Shown: positions 18,352-27,566 of the stretch, in pieces
Layout of the letters: every line of letters begins with the position of its first letter
Numbering within the stretch: the first letter of the stretch is position 1
Source of the DNA: Roseiflexus sp.
GTDB lineage: Bacteria; Chloroflexota; Chloroflexia; Chloroflexales; Roseiflexaceae
Length of the DNA stretch: 64,000 bases
Direction: 5' to 3'
NCBI GenBank assembly: GCA_025062325.1
Contig: JANXAL010000080.1
Coordinates: 1 to 64,000, forward strand
The notes under the pieces: model-generated
Database searches by the model: none
What the model saw: only the letters and a program-made list of their open reading frames with translations
Told to the model about the DNA's origin: nothing
Made by a program: the position numbers and the translations under genes

Positions 18352-19203
18352 ATGAAATTGAAGCACCTGATCGAACCGGGTGATCCGGAGCGGATCGCTG
18401 GCGGCTTCGCGTTTACCGAAGGTCCGGTCTGGCATCCTGACGGGTTCCTGATCTTCTCAGACATCCCTGCCAACCGCCAATATCGCTGGCATCCCACGGA
18501 AGGCGTCTCCATCTGGCGTGAGCCAAGCGGTTATTCAAACGGCCTCACGCTCGACCAGCAGGGACGGATCATTGCTTGTGAACACGGCGGTCGGCGCGTC
18601 TCGCGGGCCGAACCCGGCGCCGAACCGGTCACTTTAGCAGACAGATATAATGGAAAGCGTCTCAATAGTCCTAACGATGTGGTGATTAAATCGGATGGCG
18701 CAATCTATTTCACCGATCCGCCCTACGGCATCACGCCTGAAGAACGCGAGCAACCGTGCAATGGCATCTATCGCATTCTGCCGGACGGAAGCATCGAACT
18801 GCTTGTCGACGACTTCGACCGCCCTAATGGCCTGGCATTCTCGCCTGATGAAACGATCCTCTACATCGATGACTCGTCGCGCCGCCACGTGCGCGCCTTC
18901 GATGTCTTGCCTGACGGTCGCCTGACGAACTCGCGCATCTTCGCCGATATGGATCACCCGCAGCCCGGATCCCCCGATGGCATGAAGGTTGATGTTGAAG
19001 GGAATCTCTACGTAGCTGGCGCGACCGGGGTGTGGGTCTTCGAGCCAGACGGGACGTGGCTGGGCGTGATCGTAACTCCTGAGCGTCCGGCGAATTGCGC
19101 CTGGGGAGATGCAGATCGGCAGACTCTCTACATTACTGCACGCACGTCGCTCTACCGCATTCGCACCCGCGTGCCTGGCGCGCCGGTTCCTCCAAAGATC
19201 TGA
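18352..19203 (+). CDS. SMP-30/gluconolactonase family protein
   Basis: A 283-residue six-bladed beta-propeller of the SMP-30/gluconolaconase/LRE family, which hydrolyses sugar lactones with one divalent metal in the central tunnel. The expected ligands are visible: Glu in FTEGPVWHPDG (about residue 24), Asn in NSPNDVV and NGLAFSPDE, and Asp in GSPDGMKVDVEGNLYV. There is no signal peptide, so it is cytosolic. It is divergent from the large phosphatase gene with a 170-base promoter region. The ribosome site is weak. Substrate is not certain. Confidence 0.9.
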   Translation: MKLKHLIEPGDPERIAGGFAFTEGPVWHPDGFLIFSDIPANRQYRWHPTEGVSIWREPSGYSNGLTLDQQGRIIACEHGGRRVSRAEPGAEPVTLADRYNGKRLNSPNDVVIKSDGAIYFTDPPYGITPEEREQPCNGIYRILPDGSIELLVDDFDRPNGLAFSPDETILYIDDSSRRHVRAFDVLPDGRLTNSRIFADMDHPQPGSPDGMKVDVEGNLYVAGATGVWVFEPDGTWLGVIVTPERPANCAWGDADRQTLYITARTSLYRIRTRVPGAPVPPKI

Positions 19204-19325
19204 ACAATCAGGCGCCTGATATCTGCGGGATCTCACCCGTCTAATGCGTGACTTGCAGCGTCATTCGGGCCCAAAACAGTGACTGCGACGGCGCGGCGCT
19301 TCCCGACAGCCACGTAGAGGCGAGT

Positions 19326-19363
19326 ACGATAATAGCCCTGGCGGATGCCAGGGCTATTATCGT
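19326..19363. terminator. Perfect 17-bp inverted repeat in a convergent spacer
   Basis: Arms of 17 bases (ACGATAATAGCCCTGGC and its complement) around a GGAT loop, in the 450-base gap between the stops of the lactonase (+) and pckG (-). It could stop transcription from both sides, though there is no T-run outside the stem. Nothing else recognisable lies in 19204-19653. Confidence 0.5.
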
Positions 19364-19653
19364 CCGGCTTATGCTCAGGCTCCTGCGCTGCGTAGCAACG
19401 TACTGGCACCTGGTAAGGCGGGCTGGCGCGTGAGCACGAGATGGGCTGCGATGTTGGCTGGGTTGCTGGAGTGCGACGTGGGTAGGTGATCTCGTGAGCC
19501 TGAGCGTCCTGTCGCAGTCGGCGGGGATCATTGCGTGCGTTGATGACCGACTACGCTTTTACTATACGCGATACGCCGCGTCGCAGCAATCATACAAAGG
19601 TATCCATTCTTTCAAAACACTGGTACTATGCTCAACGCTGCCGATAGTACTAG

Positions 19654-21510
19654 TCAGTGGCCGCTATCGAGCAGATCCCAGTGCTCAGGCGAGCGCCACA
19701 GCGCCGAGAGGAGCAACTCGCGGACACATGGGAACTCCTTGGGCAGCCGGTCGTAGAGTTTCAGGAACAACTCCTCGTGCAAGAGGATCTCTTGCGACCA
19801 CTGGTCGCGATCAACCGCCATCAATTCGGTAAATTTCTCTTCGCTGAAGTCCAGACCGCGCCAGTCGATGTCGTCGTAGCGCGGCATCCAGCCGATCGGG
19901 CTTTCGATGCCGACAGCGCGACCATTGGCGCGCTCGACGATCCATTTGAGCACGCGCATATTCTCGCCAAAGCCGGGCCAGATGAAGTTCCCCTCGGCGT
20001 CCTTGCGGAACCAGTTGACGCTGAAGATGCGCGGCGGATTGGGGATGGTGCGCCCAAACTGCAGCCAGTGGTTGAAGTAATCGCCCATGTGATAGCCGCA
20101 GAACGGCAGCATCGCCATCGGGTCGCGGCGCACTTCGCCGATCTTGCCGAAGGCGGCGGCGGTCATCTCTGAACCCATCGTTGCCGCCATGTAGACGCCA
20201 AAGGTCCAGTTGAACGCCTGATAGACGAGTGGCACCACGCTGCTGCGGCGCCCGCCGAAGATGAAGGCGCGAATGGGAACACCCTGCGGATTCTCCCACT
20301 CCGGGTCGATGGCTGGATTCTGCCAGGCTGGCGCAGTGAAGCGCGCATTCGGATGCGCCGCTTTCCTGCCGGAGTCTGGCGTCCAGTGTTTCCCCTGCCA
20401 GTCAATCGCCTCAGGCGGCGGCTCTTTCGTCATCCCTTCCCACCAGACGCCGCCATCAGGCGTCAGCGCAACGTTGGTGAAGATGGAATTGCGCGACAGG
20501 GCGGCCATAGCGTTCGGGTTGGTCTCATACGATGTACCAGGCGCGACGCCGAAGTAGCCCCGCTCCGGGTTGATGGCATACAGGCGTCCGTCGGGTCCTG
20601 GCTTGATCCAGGCAATATCATCGCCGACAGTCGTCACTTCCCAGCCTTCGTCCAGGAACGGCTTGGGCGGGATGAGCATAGCAAAGTTGGTCTTGCCACA
20701 GGCGCTGGGAAGGGCGGCGGCCACATACGTCTTGCGTCCCTGCGGATCTTTGACGCCCAGAATGAGCATGTGCTCGGCGAGCCATCCTTCGTCGCGCGCA
20801 ATCACCGAGGCGATGCGGAGCGCCAGGCATTTCTTGCCCAGCAGTGCGTTGCCGCCGTAGCCGCTGCCATACGACCAGATCATCCGCTCTTCGGGGAAGT
20901 GGACGATGTATTTGACCGTCGGATTGCAAGGCCACGGAACATCTTTCTGCCCCGGCGCCAGCGGCGCGCCGACTGAGTGCAGACAGGGAACGAAATCGCC
21001 ATTCCCAAGCGCTTCGAGCACCTGCTTGCCGATGCGCGTCATAATCCACATGTTGACGACCACATACGCCGAGTCGGTCAATTGAACGCCGATCTGCGCC
21101 AGCGGCGAACCAATCGGTCCCATGCAGAACGGAATAACGTACATGGTGCGTCCGCGCATTGAACCGTCGAACAACGGGATGAGCGTCTCCTTCATTTCTT
21201 TGGGCGCCACCCAGTTGTTGGTTGGTCCTGCATCGCTGCGGCTGACGCTGCAGATAAAGGTGCGATCCTCGACACGCGCCACATCGCTGGGGTCGGAGCG
21301 CGCCAGGAAGCAGCCGGGCCACTTCTCCTGGTTCAGGCGAATGAACGTCCCTGCCTGGACAAGTTGCTCGCAGAGCGCATCATACTCTGCACTCGAGCCG
21401 TCGCACCAGTGCACGCGATCTGGTTTGCACAGTTCGACCATCTCCTGAACCCAGCGGATGAGTTTCTCATTCGTCACATACGCTGGCACTTCCACGACAG
21501 GCGTCTCCAT
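19654..21510 (-). CDS. pckG: Phosphoenolpyruvate carboxykinase (GTP)
   Basis: A 618-residue GTP-dependent PEP carboxykinase, the cytosolic enzyme that makes phosphoenolpyruvate from oxaloacetate and GTP (gluconeogenesis, or the reverse as an anaplerotic step). The nucleotide P-loop appears as [14 protein letters not shown] (about residues 277-290). Other family blocks are [12 protein letters not shown] near the N-terminus, [35 protein letters not shown] and the C-terminal [12 protein letters not shown]. The length is that of the family. GAGGAGGAG precedes the ATG at 21510. Confidence 0.97.
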   Translation of the reverse strand: METPVVEVPAYVTNEKLIRWVQEMVELCKPDRVHWCDGSSAEYDALCEQLVQAGTFIRLNQEKWPGCFLARSDPSDVARVEDRTFICSVSRSDAGPTNNWVAPKEMKETLIPLFDGSMRGRTMYVIPFCMGPIGSPLAQIGVQLTDSAYVVVNMWIMTRIGKQVLEALGNGDFVPCLHSVGAPLAPGQKDVPWPCNPTVKYIVHFPEERMIWSYGSGYGGNALLGKKCLALRIASVIARDEGWLAEHMLILGVKDPQGRKTYVAAALPSACGKTNFAMLIPPKPFLDEGWEVTTVGDDIAWIKPGPDGRLYAINPERGYFGVAPGTSYETNPNAMAALSRNSIFTNVALTPDGGVWWEGMTKEPPPEAIDWQGKHWTPDSGRKAAHPNARFTAPAWQNPAIDPEWENPQGVPIRAFIFGGRRSSVVPLVYQAFNWTFGVYMAATMGSEMTAAAFGKIGEVRRDPMAMLPFCGYHMGDYFNHWLQFGRTIPNPPRIFSVNWFRKDAEGNFIWPGFGENMRVLKWIVERANGRAVGIESPIGWMPRYDDIDWRGLDFSEEKFTELMAVDRDQWSQEILLHEELFLKLYDRLPKEFPCVRELLLSALWRSPEHWDLLDSGH

Positions 21511-21642
21511 GGGCTGACTCCTCCTCTTGCAATCCCGTGAAACACATCACGATACGGCTCTACGCAACTTTACCTTAACCGTCGAGACAAAGCGGTAATG
21601 GTTGAGCAACGTGTAGAGAAGGATCGGTAACGCTAACCGGTC

Positions 21643-23322
21643 TCATCCGCGCGTCAGACGACGATATACTGTGCGGTGCGGTTGATCGGCTGCCTTGCCA
21701 AGGCGACGGCGGCGGTCCTCCTCATACTCACTGTAGGTTCCAGGAAACCAGACTACGTTCGACTCGTTCTCGAACGCCAGGATGTGGGTCGCAACCCGGT
21801 CGAGGAACCAGCGGTCGTGCGAGATGATGAGGGCGCATCCGGCGAAGTTGATCAGTGCGTCCTCAAGGGCGCGCAGGGTATGGACATCGAGATCGTTTGT
21901 GGGTTCGTCGAGTAGTAGCACATTCGCGCCCGAACGTAGCACTTTTGCCAGATGCACCCGGTTGCGCTCGCCACCGGACAAAGTTCCGACTTTCTTTTGT
22001 TGATCGGCGCCAGTGAAGTTGAAGCGCGCGACATACGATCGCGAGTTGACCTGGCGGTTGCCGAGCACGATCACCTCGTCGCCGCCGGAGATCTCCTCCC
22101 AGACCGTGCAGTCCGGGTTCAACGTCTCGCGGCTCTGATCGACATATCCTAGTTTCACCGAGGGACCAACGATCAATGTGCCGCTATCGGGCTGTTCCTG
22201 CCCGGTGATCAGGCGGAAGAGGGTCGTCTTGCCAGCGCCATTCGGTCCGATCACGCCGACGATCGCGCCCGGCGGCACATCAAAGGTCAGGTCCTCGAAG
22301 AGCAGTTTGTCGCCGTATGCTTTCGTCACATGCTCGGCGCGAATCACCAGGTCGCCGAGGCGAGGGCCAGGCGGGATGTAGATTTCCAGGTCGCGCTCGG
22401 CGCGCTCGGCGCTCTGGCTGAGGAGCTGTTCATAGGCGGCGATGCGCGCTTTGCTTTTTGCCTGCCGGGCGCGCGGCGTAGCGTTGATCCACTCTAGCTC
22501 GCGCGCCAGGGTTTTCTGCCGCTGACTCTCGGCTTTTTCGGCAGCAGCGAGCTGTTGCTGTTTCTGCACCAGCCACGACGAGTAGTTGCCGCGCCAGGGG
22601 ATGCCCATACCGCGATCCAGTTCCAGGATCCACTCTGCGACATTGTTCAAAAACCTGCGGTCGTGCGTCACGCAGATGACGGTGCCCGGATAGTTTTGCA
22701 GGTGTCGTTCGAGCCAGGCGACCGACTCGGCGTCGAGATGATTGGTCGGCTCATCGAGGAGCAGGATGTCCGGCTGTTGCAGCAGCAGACGGCAGAGTGC
22801 AACGCGTCGGCGTTCGCCGCCCGACAACACGGCAACTGGCGTATCGCCCGGCGGACAACGCAGCGCTTCCATCGCCAGCTCCAGACGACTGTCAAGGTCC
22901 CAGGCATTCAGATGGTCGAGTTGCTCCTGCAACGCCGCCTGCTCGGCGATCAGCACGTCCACATCGGCGTTCGGGTCGTTGAATCGTTCATTAACAGCAT
23001 CGTAGCGCCGGAGCAGATCGACAATGTGCTGCACCCCCTGCTCAACCGTTTGCCGGACCGTGAGCGTGTCGTCGAGGCGTGGCTCCTGTTCCAAGAAGCC
23101 AATCGTATATCCCGGCGCAAGGATGGTTTCGCCGAAGAAATCGCGATCTACGCCTGCCATAATGCGCAACAGGGTTGATTTACCCGAGCCGTTGAGACCA
23201 ATGACGCCGATTTTGGCGCCGTAGAAGTATGAGAGCGAAATATCCTTGAGCACCTGCCGGTTCGGCGGCACAATCTTACCGACCCGGATCATGGAATAGA
23301 TGATTTTGCGGGCGTCGGTCAT
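21643..23322 (-). CDS. ettA: Energy-dependent translational throttle protein EttA
   Basis: A 559-residue ABC-F protein with two ATP-binding cassettes and no membrane part. Cassette 1 has GLNGSGKSTLLR (Walker A), LSGGERRRVAL (signature) and LLLDEPTNHLDA. Cassette 2 has GPNGAGKTTLFR, LSGGERNRVHLAK and LLLDEPTNDLD. The linker with TPRARQAKSKARIAAYE is the tRNA-interacting P-site motif region of EttA. EttA binds the ribosomal E site and gates the first elongation step according to the ATP/ADP ratio. Length and domain order match the family exactly. It lies 132 bases upstream of pckG and faces the same way. Confidence 0.96.
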   Translation of the reverse strand: MTDARKIIYSMIRVGKIVPPNRQVLKDISLSYFYGAKIGVIGLNGSGKSTLLRIMAGVDRDFFGETILAPGYTIGFLEQEPRLDDTLTVRQTVEQGVQHIVDLLRRYDAVNERFNDPNADVDVLIAEQAALQEQLDHLNAWDLDSRLELAMEALRCPPGDTPVAVLSGGERRRVALCRLLLQQPDILLLDEPTNHLDAESVAWLERHLQNYPGTVICVTHDRRFLNNVAEWILELDRGMGIPWRGNYSSWLVQKQQQLAAAEKAESQRQKTLARELEWINATPRARQAKSKARIAAYEQLLSQSAERAERDLEIYIPPGPRLGDLVIRAEHVTKAYGDKLLFEDLTFDVPPGAIVGVIGPNGAGKTTLFRLITGQEQPDSGTLIVGPSVKLGYVDQSRETLNPDCTVWEEISGGDEVIVLGNRQVNSRSYVARFNFTGADQQKKVGTLSGGERNRVHLAKVLRSGANVLLLDEPTNDLDVHTLRALEDALINFAGCALIISHDRWFLDRVATHILAFENESNVVWFPGTYSEYEEDRRRRLGKAADQPHRTVYRRLTRG

Positions 23323-23537
23323 AGTGCGATCTCACATCCATGCACGCATCTAGCGTGCGCCGGGCGCAGACGCAGCGTTTGGAAAGAATAACAGAATGTC
23401 GCTTCGACTGAAGCGGCGGCGTGCGCTCTGGACGAAAGCGGAGACGAATACTGCGATGTGCACAGCAAGGGTTCTACTGCTGCAATAGTTTAGCACAGGT
23501 TGCGGGGTTTGGAAAAGGGTTGATTACAGTGTAAACG

Positions 23538-24824
23538 TCATGTACTCCGGCTCAGCGCCGCAAGCACTCCAGCACGCCCGACCATCCCGACGAAGCGCCC
23601 ATCGGCGCCAACGATCGGGATGCGCTTGATCTTGTGCGTCATCATTAGTCGAACGGCCTCCGTGATCGGTGCGTCGGTCGGCAGGGTGATCACCGGACTA
23701 GTCATCACGTCGGCAGCGGTGCGTCCTTCGGCGGCGACTTCGAGACCTGGCGGGCGGGCGCCGCCGCCAAACCAGGCTGCCAGGGCGCGCAGCGCGCCGG
23801 GGCGCACCCGCTTCGCTGCGCGCCGCAGAACGTCGCCGTCGGTGATGATTCCGACAACGCGCTGATTCTCATCGACCACAACAACGCGCCGTTTGTCAGT
23901 TTCGATCAGGCGGTCGAGGGTTTCCGCCAGCGGCGTCTCCGGGCGAACGGTGGGAATGTCGGTGATCATGATTTCGCCAACGGTCTGCGGTGCAGCAGCG
24001 GGCGCCGCAATCTCCGAGGCGGGGCGCTGCCGTAACCCTTCGGCAACGGTGGCAAGCAGATCGGAGCGGCTGACCATGCCGACCAGCCGATGCTGCTCAT
24101 CGACCACCGGGATGCGTTTCAAGCCGCGATCCGCCATGATCGCCGCCGCTTCCGCCAGCGGCGTCGTCATTGGCAGCGTCACCGGATTGGGGGTCATCAG
24201 GTCGGCAGCGATATGTGGACGCTCCGCCAGCCTCTCGACGGTTGCAGCGCGTTCCGCCAGCGATAATTCTCGCTGCAGCGCAAGCGGCAGTTCGGTCGCG
24301 CCACGGGTGAGCAGATCGCCGTCGGTAATGATGCCTACCACGCGATTCTCCTCATCAACGACCGGCGCTGATCGTACCGCGCGATTGATCAACAGCTCTA
24401 CGATCTCAGCAATCGACGTGTCAGGGCGTACACTGACCACCTGACGGGTCATGATGTCAGCAACCGTCAGGTGCGCTGGGAAAGGACCGACGGCGCGCGA
24501 GGTGTATTTGAGCACCTCAACCGGCATAGTGGTGATCAACCCTTCGCGCACCATGCTCATAATTTCGGGTATCACCCGCGCCACACGGTCGGGGCGATCC
24601 ACGAACGTCACGATGATCGGCAGATCGCTGCTCAGTTCGACGAGTGACGCGGTATGGATGAAACTGTGCGCGCCATACCCGGCGATGCCGCGCAGCACCG
24701 TGCCGCCAGCGACGCCGTTGCGCTTGAGCATCTCGAGGAGCGCGAGCGAGAGCGGGCGCCCATGCCACTGGTCGCTCTCGCCCAGAAAAATCCAGACCTG
24801 CTGGGCATTGCCGCTCAGATCCAC
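23538..24824 (-). CDS. DUF190 domain fused to four CBS domains
   Basis: A 428-residue protein: a DUF190 domain (about 8-105, a PII-like ferredoxin fold) and four CBS domains (about 118-175, 205-265, 282-340 and 370-425), each with an IMT or DLMTPNP-like start. CBS pairs bind adenine nucleotides. DUF190 proteins are commonly found beside CrcB-type fluoride channels. Here it starts 15 bases after crcB stops, with AAGGAGG before its GTG start, so both genes should be under the fluoride riboswitch at 25312-25360. A regulatory or channel-modulating role tied to energy state is inferred; none is demonstrated. Confidence 0.9.
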   Translation of the reverse strand: MDLSGNAQQVWIFLGESDQWHGRPLSLALLEMLKRNGVAGGTVLRGIAGYGAHSFIHTASLVELSSDLPIIVTFVDRPDRVARVIPEIMSMVREGLITTMPVEVLKYTSRAVGPFPAHLTVADIMTRQVVSVRPDTSIAEIVELLINRAVRSAPVVDEENRVVGIITDGDLLTRGATELPLALQRELSLAERAATVERLAERPHIAADLMTPNPVTLPMTTPLAEAAAIMADRGLKRIPVVDEQHRLVGMVSRSDLLATVAEGLRQRPASEIAAPAAAPQTVGEIMITDIPTVRPETPLAETLDRLIETDKRRVVVVDENQRVVGIITDGDVLRRAAKRVRPGALRALAAWFGGGARPPGLEVAAEGRTAADVMTSPVITLPTDAPITEAVRLMMTHKIKRIPIVGADGRFVGMVGRAGVLAALSRST

Positions 24825-24839
24825 CGGTGATCCTCCTTG

Positions 24840-25232
24840 CTACGGCAGCAGCCGTGCGACGCCGACGCCGAGAAATACGCTGGCCATACCAAGCCCGAAA
24901 CTGCTCGCTAAATAGATGCCTGCCGCCCGCCAGCTTCCGCTCATGATCAGCGAATAGGCTTCGAAACTCAGGCTAGAGAACGTTGTGAAGCCGCCAAGCA
25001 GCCCGGTGACAATCAGCAGGCGCACCGGATCGCTCAGACTCAGGCGTGTGGTCGCCAGCGTCAGCACCAGTCCGATGAGAAAACTGCCAACCACGTTGAC
25101 GATCAGTGTACCATACGGAAATGAGGCGCCCCAGCGCTGCGCCGCCCAGAGCGACAGACCGTAACGCAGGTTAGCGCCGATCGCCGCTCCCACGGCAATG
25201 GCGATAATGTTGATGAGGGCGCTATTCAGCAC
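24840..25232 (-). CDS. crcB: CrcB/Fluc fluoride channel
   Basis: A 130-residue, four-helix membrane protein of the CrcB/Fluc family, which exports fluoride as a dual-topology dimer. Visible marks: GAAIGANLRYGLSLW, PYGTLIVNVVGSFLIG (with the conserved N) and GLLGGFTTFSSLSFEA (with the T-F-S-S-F track). Start is GTG 25232 because CAGGAG lies upstream and the length then matches the family; the longer frame from 25271 would begin inside the riboswitch terminator region. A fluoride riboswitch precedes the gene and the DUF190/CBS gene follows it. Confidence 0.96.
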   Translation of the reverse strand: MLNSALINIIAIAVGAAIGANLRYGLSLWAAQRWGASFPYGTLIVNVVGSFLIGLVLTLATTRLSLSDPVRLLIVTGLLGGFTTFSSLSFEAYSLIMSGSWRAAGIYLASSFGLGMASVFLGVGVARLLP

Positions 25233-25275
25233 GATGCGTCTCCTGACCAGTTTCACAGGCGACTCTCCCATTCAA

Positions 25276-25320
25276 ACAAAAAACCTCTACGGCAGACCGA
25301 AACGGTCGTTTCCGTAGAGG
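25276..25320 (-). terminator. Intrinsic terminator of the fluoride riboswitch
   Basis: On the minus strand CCTCTACGG (25312-25320) pairs with CCGTAGAGG (25284-25292), followed by a run of six T. The 5' arm overlaps the 3' side of the aptamer, so aptamer folding and terminator folding exclude each other. Confidence 0.92.
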
Positions 25321-25360
25321 CTATCAGCCGATGCACGGCGTTCTGCGAGCCTCATCGCAT
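25312..25360 (-). promoter_or_regulatory. Fluoride (crcB-type) riboswitch aptamer
   Basis: Minus-strand sequence begins GCGATGAGGCTCGC, then AGAACGCC, a short loop, and CGGCTGATAGCCTCTACGG. This matches the fluoride aptamer consensus (GCGAUGAGGC...CGCC...GCUGAUGGCCUCUAC of the Thermotoga example) almost base for base. Fluoride binding should protect the GCCTCTAC strand and release the terminator, switching on crcB and the DUF190/CBS gene. The name and mechanism come from the known family. Confidence 0.95.
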
Positions 25361-25405
25361 ACTCTGTATCAGTATACTGCTGAGTTGCGGTGGCGTCAAG
25401 CGGTG

Positions 25406-25595
25406 TTATGACATTAATGGGAGCCGACGGACCCCAAGAGTGACGACACGCCGCTCATTCCGGGCAAGCTGCACAATGGTCGCATCCTCGGCTGTGGCAT
25501 ATTCAATGTCACCAACGTGGATGGCATCGATGCCGGCAGCACGGAGCAGGGTCCGCCGCTGTGCGCGGCAGACCCTGATCAAGGAGCAGTTTTAT
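25406..25595 (-). pseudogene. DUF5615 PIN-like toxin remnant
   Basis: Conceptual translation gives KLLLDQGLPRTAAD, then a one-base frameshift (near GGACCCTG), then LLRAAGIDAIHVGDIEYAT and EDATIVQLARNERRVVTL. That is the standard start and core of DUF5615 PIN-like toxins. The start codon position reads ATA, and the C-terminus after VVTL is unlike the family and ends early at 25406. Thus start, frame and end are all damaged. It overlaps the tail of a DUF433 antitoxin fragment, the usual pair order. Confidence 0.7.
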
Positions 25596-25680
25596 ACGTT
25601 ACCGGCAGCTCGACAACCCGATCATCGAGGCACGCGGCAGCATAGAGCAAAGCCTGGCGAATATCCTCACTATGGATCAC
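25579..25680 (-). pseudogene. DUF433 antitoxin C-terminal remnant
   Basis: About 33 codons, reading HSEDIRQALLYAAACL then DDRVVELPV, which is the C-terminal helix and tail of DUF433 antitoxins. The N-terminal two-thirds is missing: the sequence directly upstream is the end of the lipoprotein gene (stop at 25683). It ends in TGA just inside the DUF5615 remnant. Confidence 0.65.
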
Positions 25681-25682
25681 CG

Positions 25683-26954
25683 CTACTTCGCCTCCGGCGC
25701 GTAGACGACGGCGTAGCTTCCTTCACTGGCTGGCAGTCGAACCTCGGTTACGCTCCCCGCCGCATCGCCGGTGAGCGCGATAATGCGCAGTGCGGCGTCT
25801 GGTTCATTGCGCGTGACCAGTAACGCTCGATCATCAGCCGTCAGGCGGAACGACTCCACCGCTGGCGCCGATGGGCGCGAGACCTGCCCGACTACGGCGC
25901 CGCCGGGCGTCAGCAGGAGCAGCTGCGACGACGTGATGACCAGTAACCGTGCGCTGTCAGGCGACCATGCCCATCCGACTTGGCCACGCATCGACATGAA
26001 GGGAGAATCTATCCGCATCGCCTGAGCGATCGGAGCTGGAGGTCTTTTCTTGATGTCGAAAAAGAGCAATTCGCAACATCCGCTCGATCCGCGCTCTTGC
26101 AGCAGCGCCAGAGTTGCACTGTCCGGCGAGATGAGCGGCGCCACATACGCATACGGATCGTCCCGAAGAACATAATCGACACCAGTGTCGAGATCGCGCA
26201 GATACAACGGACGACCGCTGTAACTCCAGACAAGAGCAGTGCCATTCGGCGCCATCGCCCATGGTCCGGTATGCCCCACGAGCAGGAATTCTTGCGGTTG
26301 CGGCGCCTGTGCCGCAACATCGGTGCGCCAGAAGGAACTGGTTGCGCTGCTTTGCGTATGGGTGAAAAGCTGGCGCCCGCGCCAGGCGAGCGGTGTCGGA
26401 GGATCGTCGCCTGTTCCGCTGATACGTGCGCGAACTGCGCCCGTGGCGCTATTGACGATGAATACGAGGAATCGATCAGTCTGTGACCACGCAGGGATCG
26501 CAAGATGCCCGCCATCCGGCGCCAGCAACGCGCCGCCTTGCACCATCAGACCGTCTGGCAGCGCAAGAGGGAGATCGGTCCACGTCTGAGTATTCCGCAG
26601 TGCATAGCCGCTGGTGTCGGGATGGACAATGATCACCGGTGAACCGTCAGGAGCGATGATCACATCGCTGACGGGAACGTCGAGTTGCGTGATCATCCCA
26701 TCGTCGCGCACCGCAACGAGCGTTTCGCCGATCAGGACCCACGGCTGGTCGAGAGGAAGCTGATGAGATTGCGTCACGGTCAGGGCAGGCGCTGGCGCTG
26801 ATACGGACGGCGGAACATCGAGAGGCGCGTCGGTTGCATGCGGGGCAGGGCTTGTCGGCGCGGAGGCGTCACGAGTCGGTGTGTCGGATGGGGCAGGCGG
26901 TGAACCGCAAGCGCTTATGAGCAGGACTGTCAGGATTATGATCAGCTTCGACAT
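25683..26954 (-). CDS. Lipoprotein with predicted beta-propeller
   Basis: A 423-residue exported protein with a lipoprotein signal peptide (residues 1-17, lipobox LLISACG, Cys16) followed by a Pro/Thr/Ser/Ala-rich linker (18-60). The rest shows repeated beta-strand blocks of the WD40/TolB-like kind, for example MITQLDVPVSDVIIAPDGSPVIIV, MAPNGTALVWSYSG and WAWSPDSARLLVITSSQLLLL, about six or seven blades. It is probably anchored on the outside of the membrane; the role is unknown. Its 5' end overlaps the nucleotidyltransferase gene by 86 bases, and the toxin-antitoxin remnants begin right after its stop. Confidence 0.82.
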   Translation of the reverse strand: MSKLIIILTVLLISACGSPPAPSDTPTRDASAPTSPAPHATDAPLDVPPSVSAPAPALTVTQSHQLPLDQPWVLIGETLVAVRDDGMITQLDVPVSDVIIAPDGSPVIIVHPDTSGYALRNTQTWTDLPLALPDGLMVQGGALLAPDGGHLAIPAWSQTDRFLVFIVNSATGAVRARISGTGDDPPTPLAWRGRQLFTHTQSSATSSFWRTDVAAQAPQPQEFLLVGHTGPWAMAPNGTALVWSYSGRPLYLRDLDTGVDYVLRDDPYAYVAPLISPDSATLALLQERGSSGCCELLFFDIKKRPPAPIAQAMRIDSPFMSMRGQVGWAWSPDSARLLVITSSQLLLLTPGGAVVGQVSRPSAPAVESFRLTADDRALLVTRNEPDAALRIIALTGDAAGSVTEVRLPASEGSYAVVYAPEAK

Positions 26955-27249
26955 AAATGACGCTTTCCTCTATCTCTGCCGCCACCCACGGCAATCGAAT
27001 TCCCCGAATGCCTTCGGGCGTCAATATATCCACCTCCCGACCCAATACATCTTCCAGATATTCCGCTAATTCCACGAAGCGAAACCCTATCGGGCGCTCA
27101 AACTCAACAACGAGATCAATATCACTCGCCGCATCAGGACTCCCCCGAGCATACAAGCCGAATAACCCTACCCGTTTGACGCCGTATTCGGCGGCAAGAG
27201 AGGAATAATGCTGCCGTAGCAATGCTAGAATCGCTTCACGACTCAACAA
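26869..27249 (-). CDS. MNT-type minimal nucleotidyltransferase
   Basis: A 126-residue protein of the minimal nucleotidyltransferase family, some of which are antitoxins for HEPN toxins. The active-site region reads LFGLYARGSPDAASDIDLVV: the two Asp residues (43 and 45) are kept, but the Gly-Ser pair is Gly-Leu (31-32), which may lower activity. The last 25 residues (after SVIYVE) are unlike the family and run into the lipoprotein gene, as if an earlier stop was lost. Start is TTG 27249 with AAAGAGG before it; the longer frame begins inside the promoter. No HEPN partner is adjacent. Confidence 0.75.
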   Translation of the reverse strand: MLSREAILALLRQHYSSLAAEYGVKRVGLFGLYARGSPDAASDIDLVVEFERPIGFRFVELAEYLEDVLGREVDILTPEGIRGIRLPWVAAEIEESVIYVEADHNPDSPAHKRLRFTACPIRHTDS

Positions 27250-27292
27250 GCGATCCTCTTTTTCCCAGTCTCTCTGTTCGGCTTGCAAGTGA

Positions 27293-27321
27293 ATTGTATC
27301 ATACTGCCGACTGACCGTCAA
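27293..27321 (-). promoter_or_regulatory. Sigma-70-type promoter
   Basis: TTGACG (27316-27321), a 17-base spacer and TACAAT (27293-27298) on the minus strand. It should drive the nucleotidyltransferase and the overlapping lipoprotein gene. It also excludes the upstream TTG as the start codon. Confidence 0.75.
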
Positions 27322-27566
27322 TGAAGATTGCTCCCTTGGGTCAGCAACCGCGCAATATGCTGCGTGTGGTCACGTTCGTGCCAGAGGGCGCGCTGGGTCG
27401 CCACCTAGCTCACACGACCGATTCGCAATTATTGCGGAATAGTTGAGAAACGGTTATACATTTGTCATCGAACCCCTGCTGCTTTCTGAAAGACGCTACG
27501 ATACACTAGAGGCAGTGAGGCGTGATTGCACCTTCTGGCCCTGGCGTGACTCGACGAGGTGGCCTT

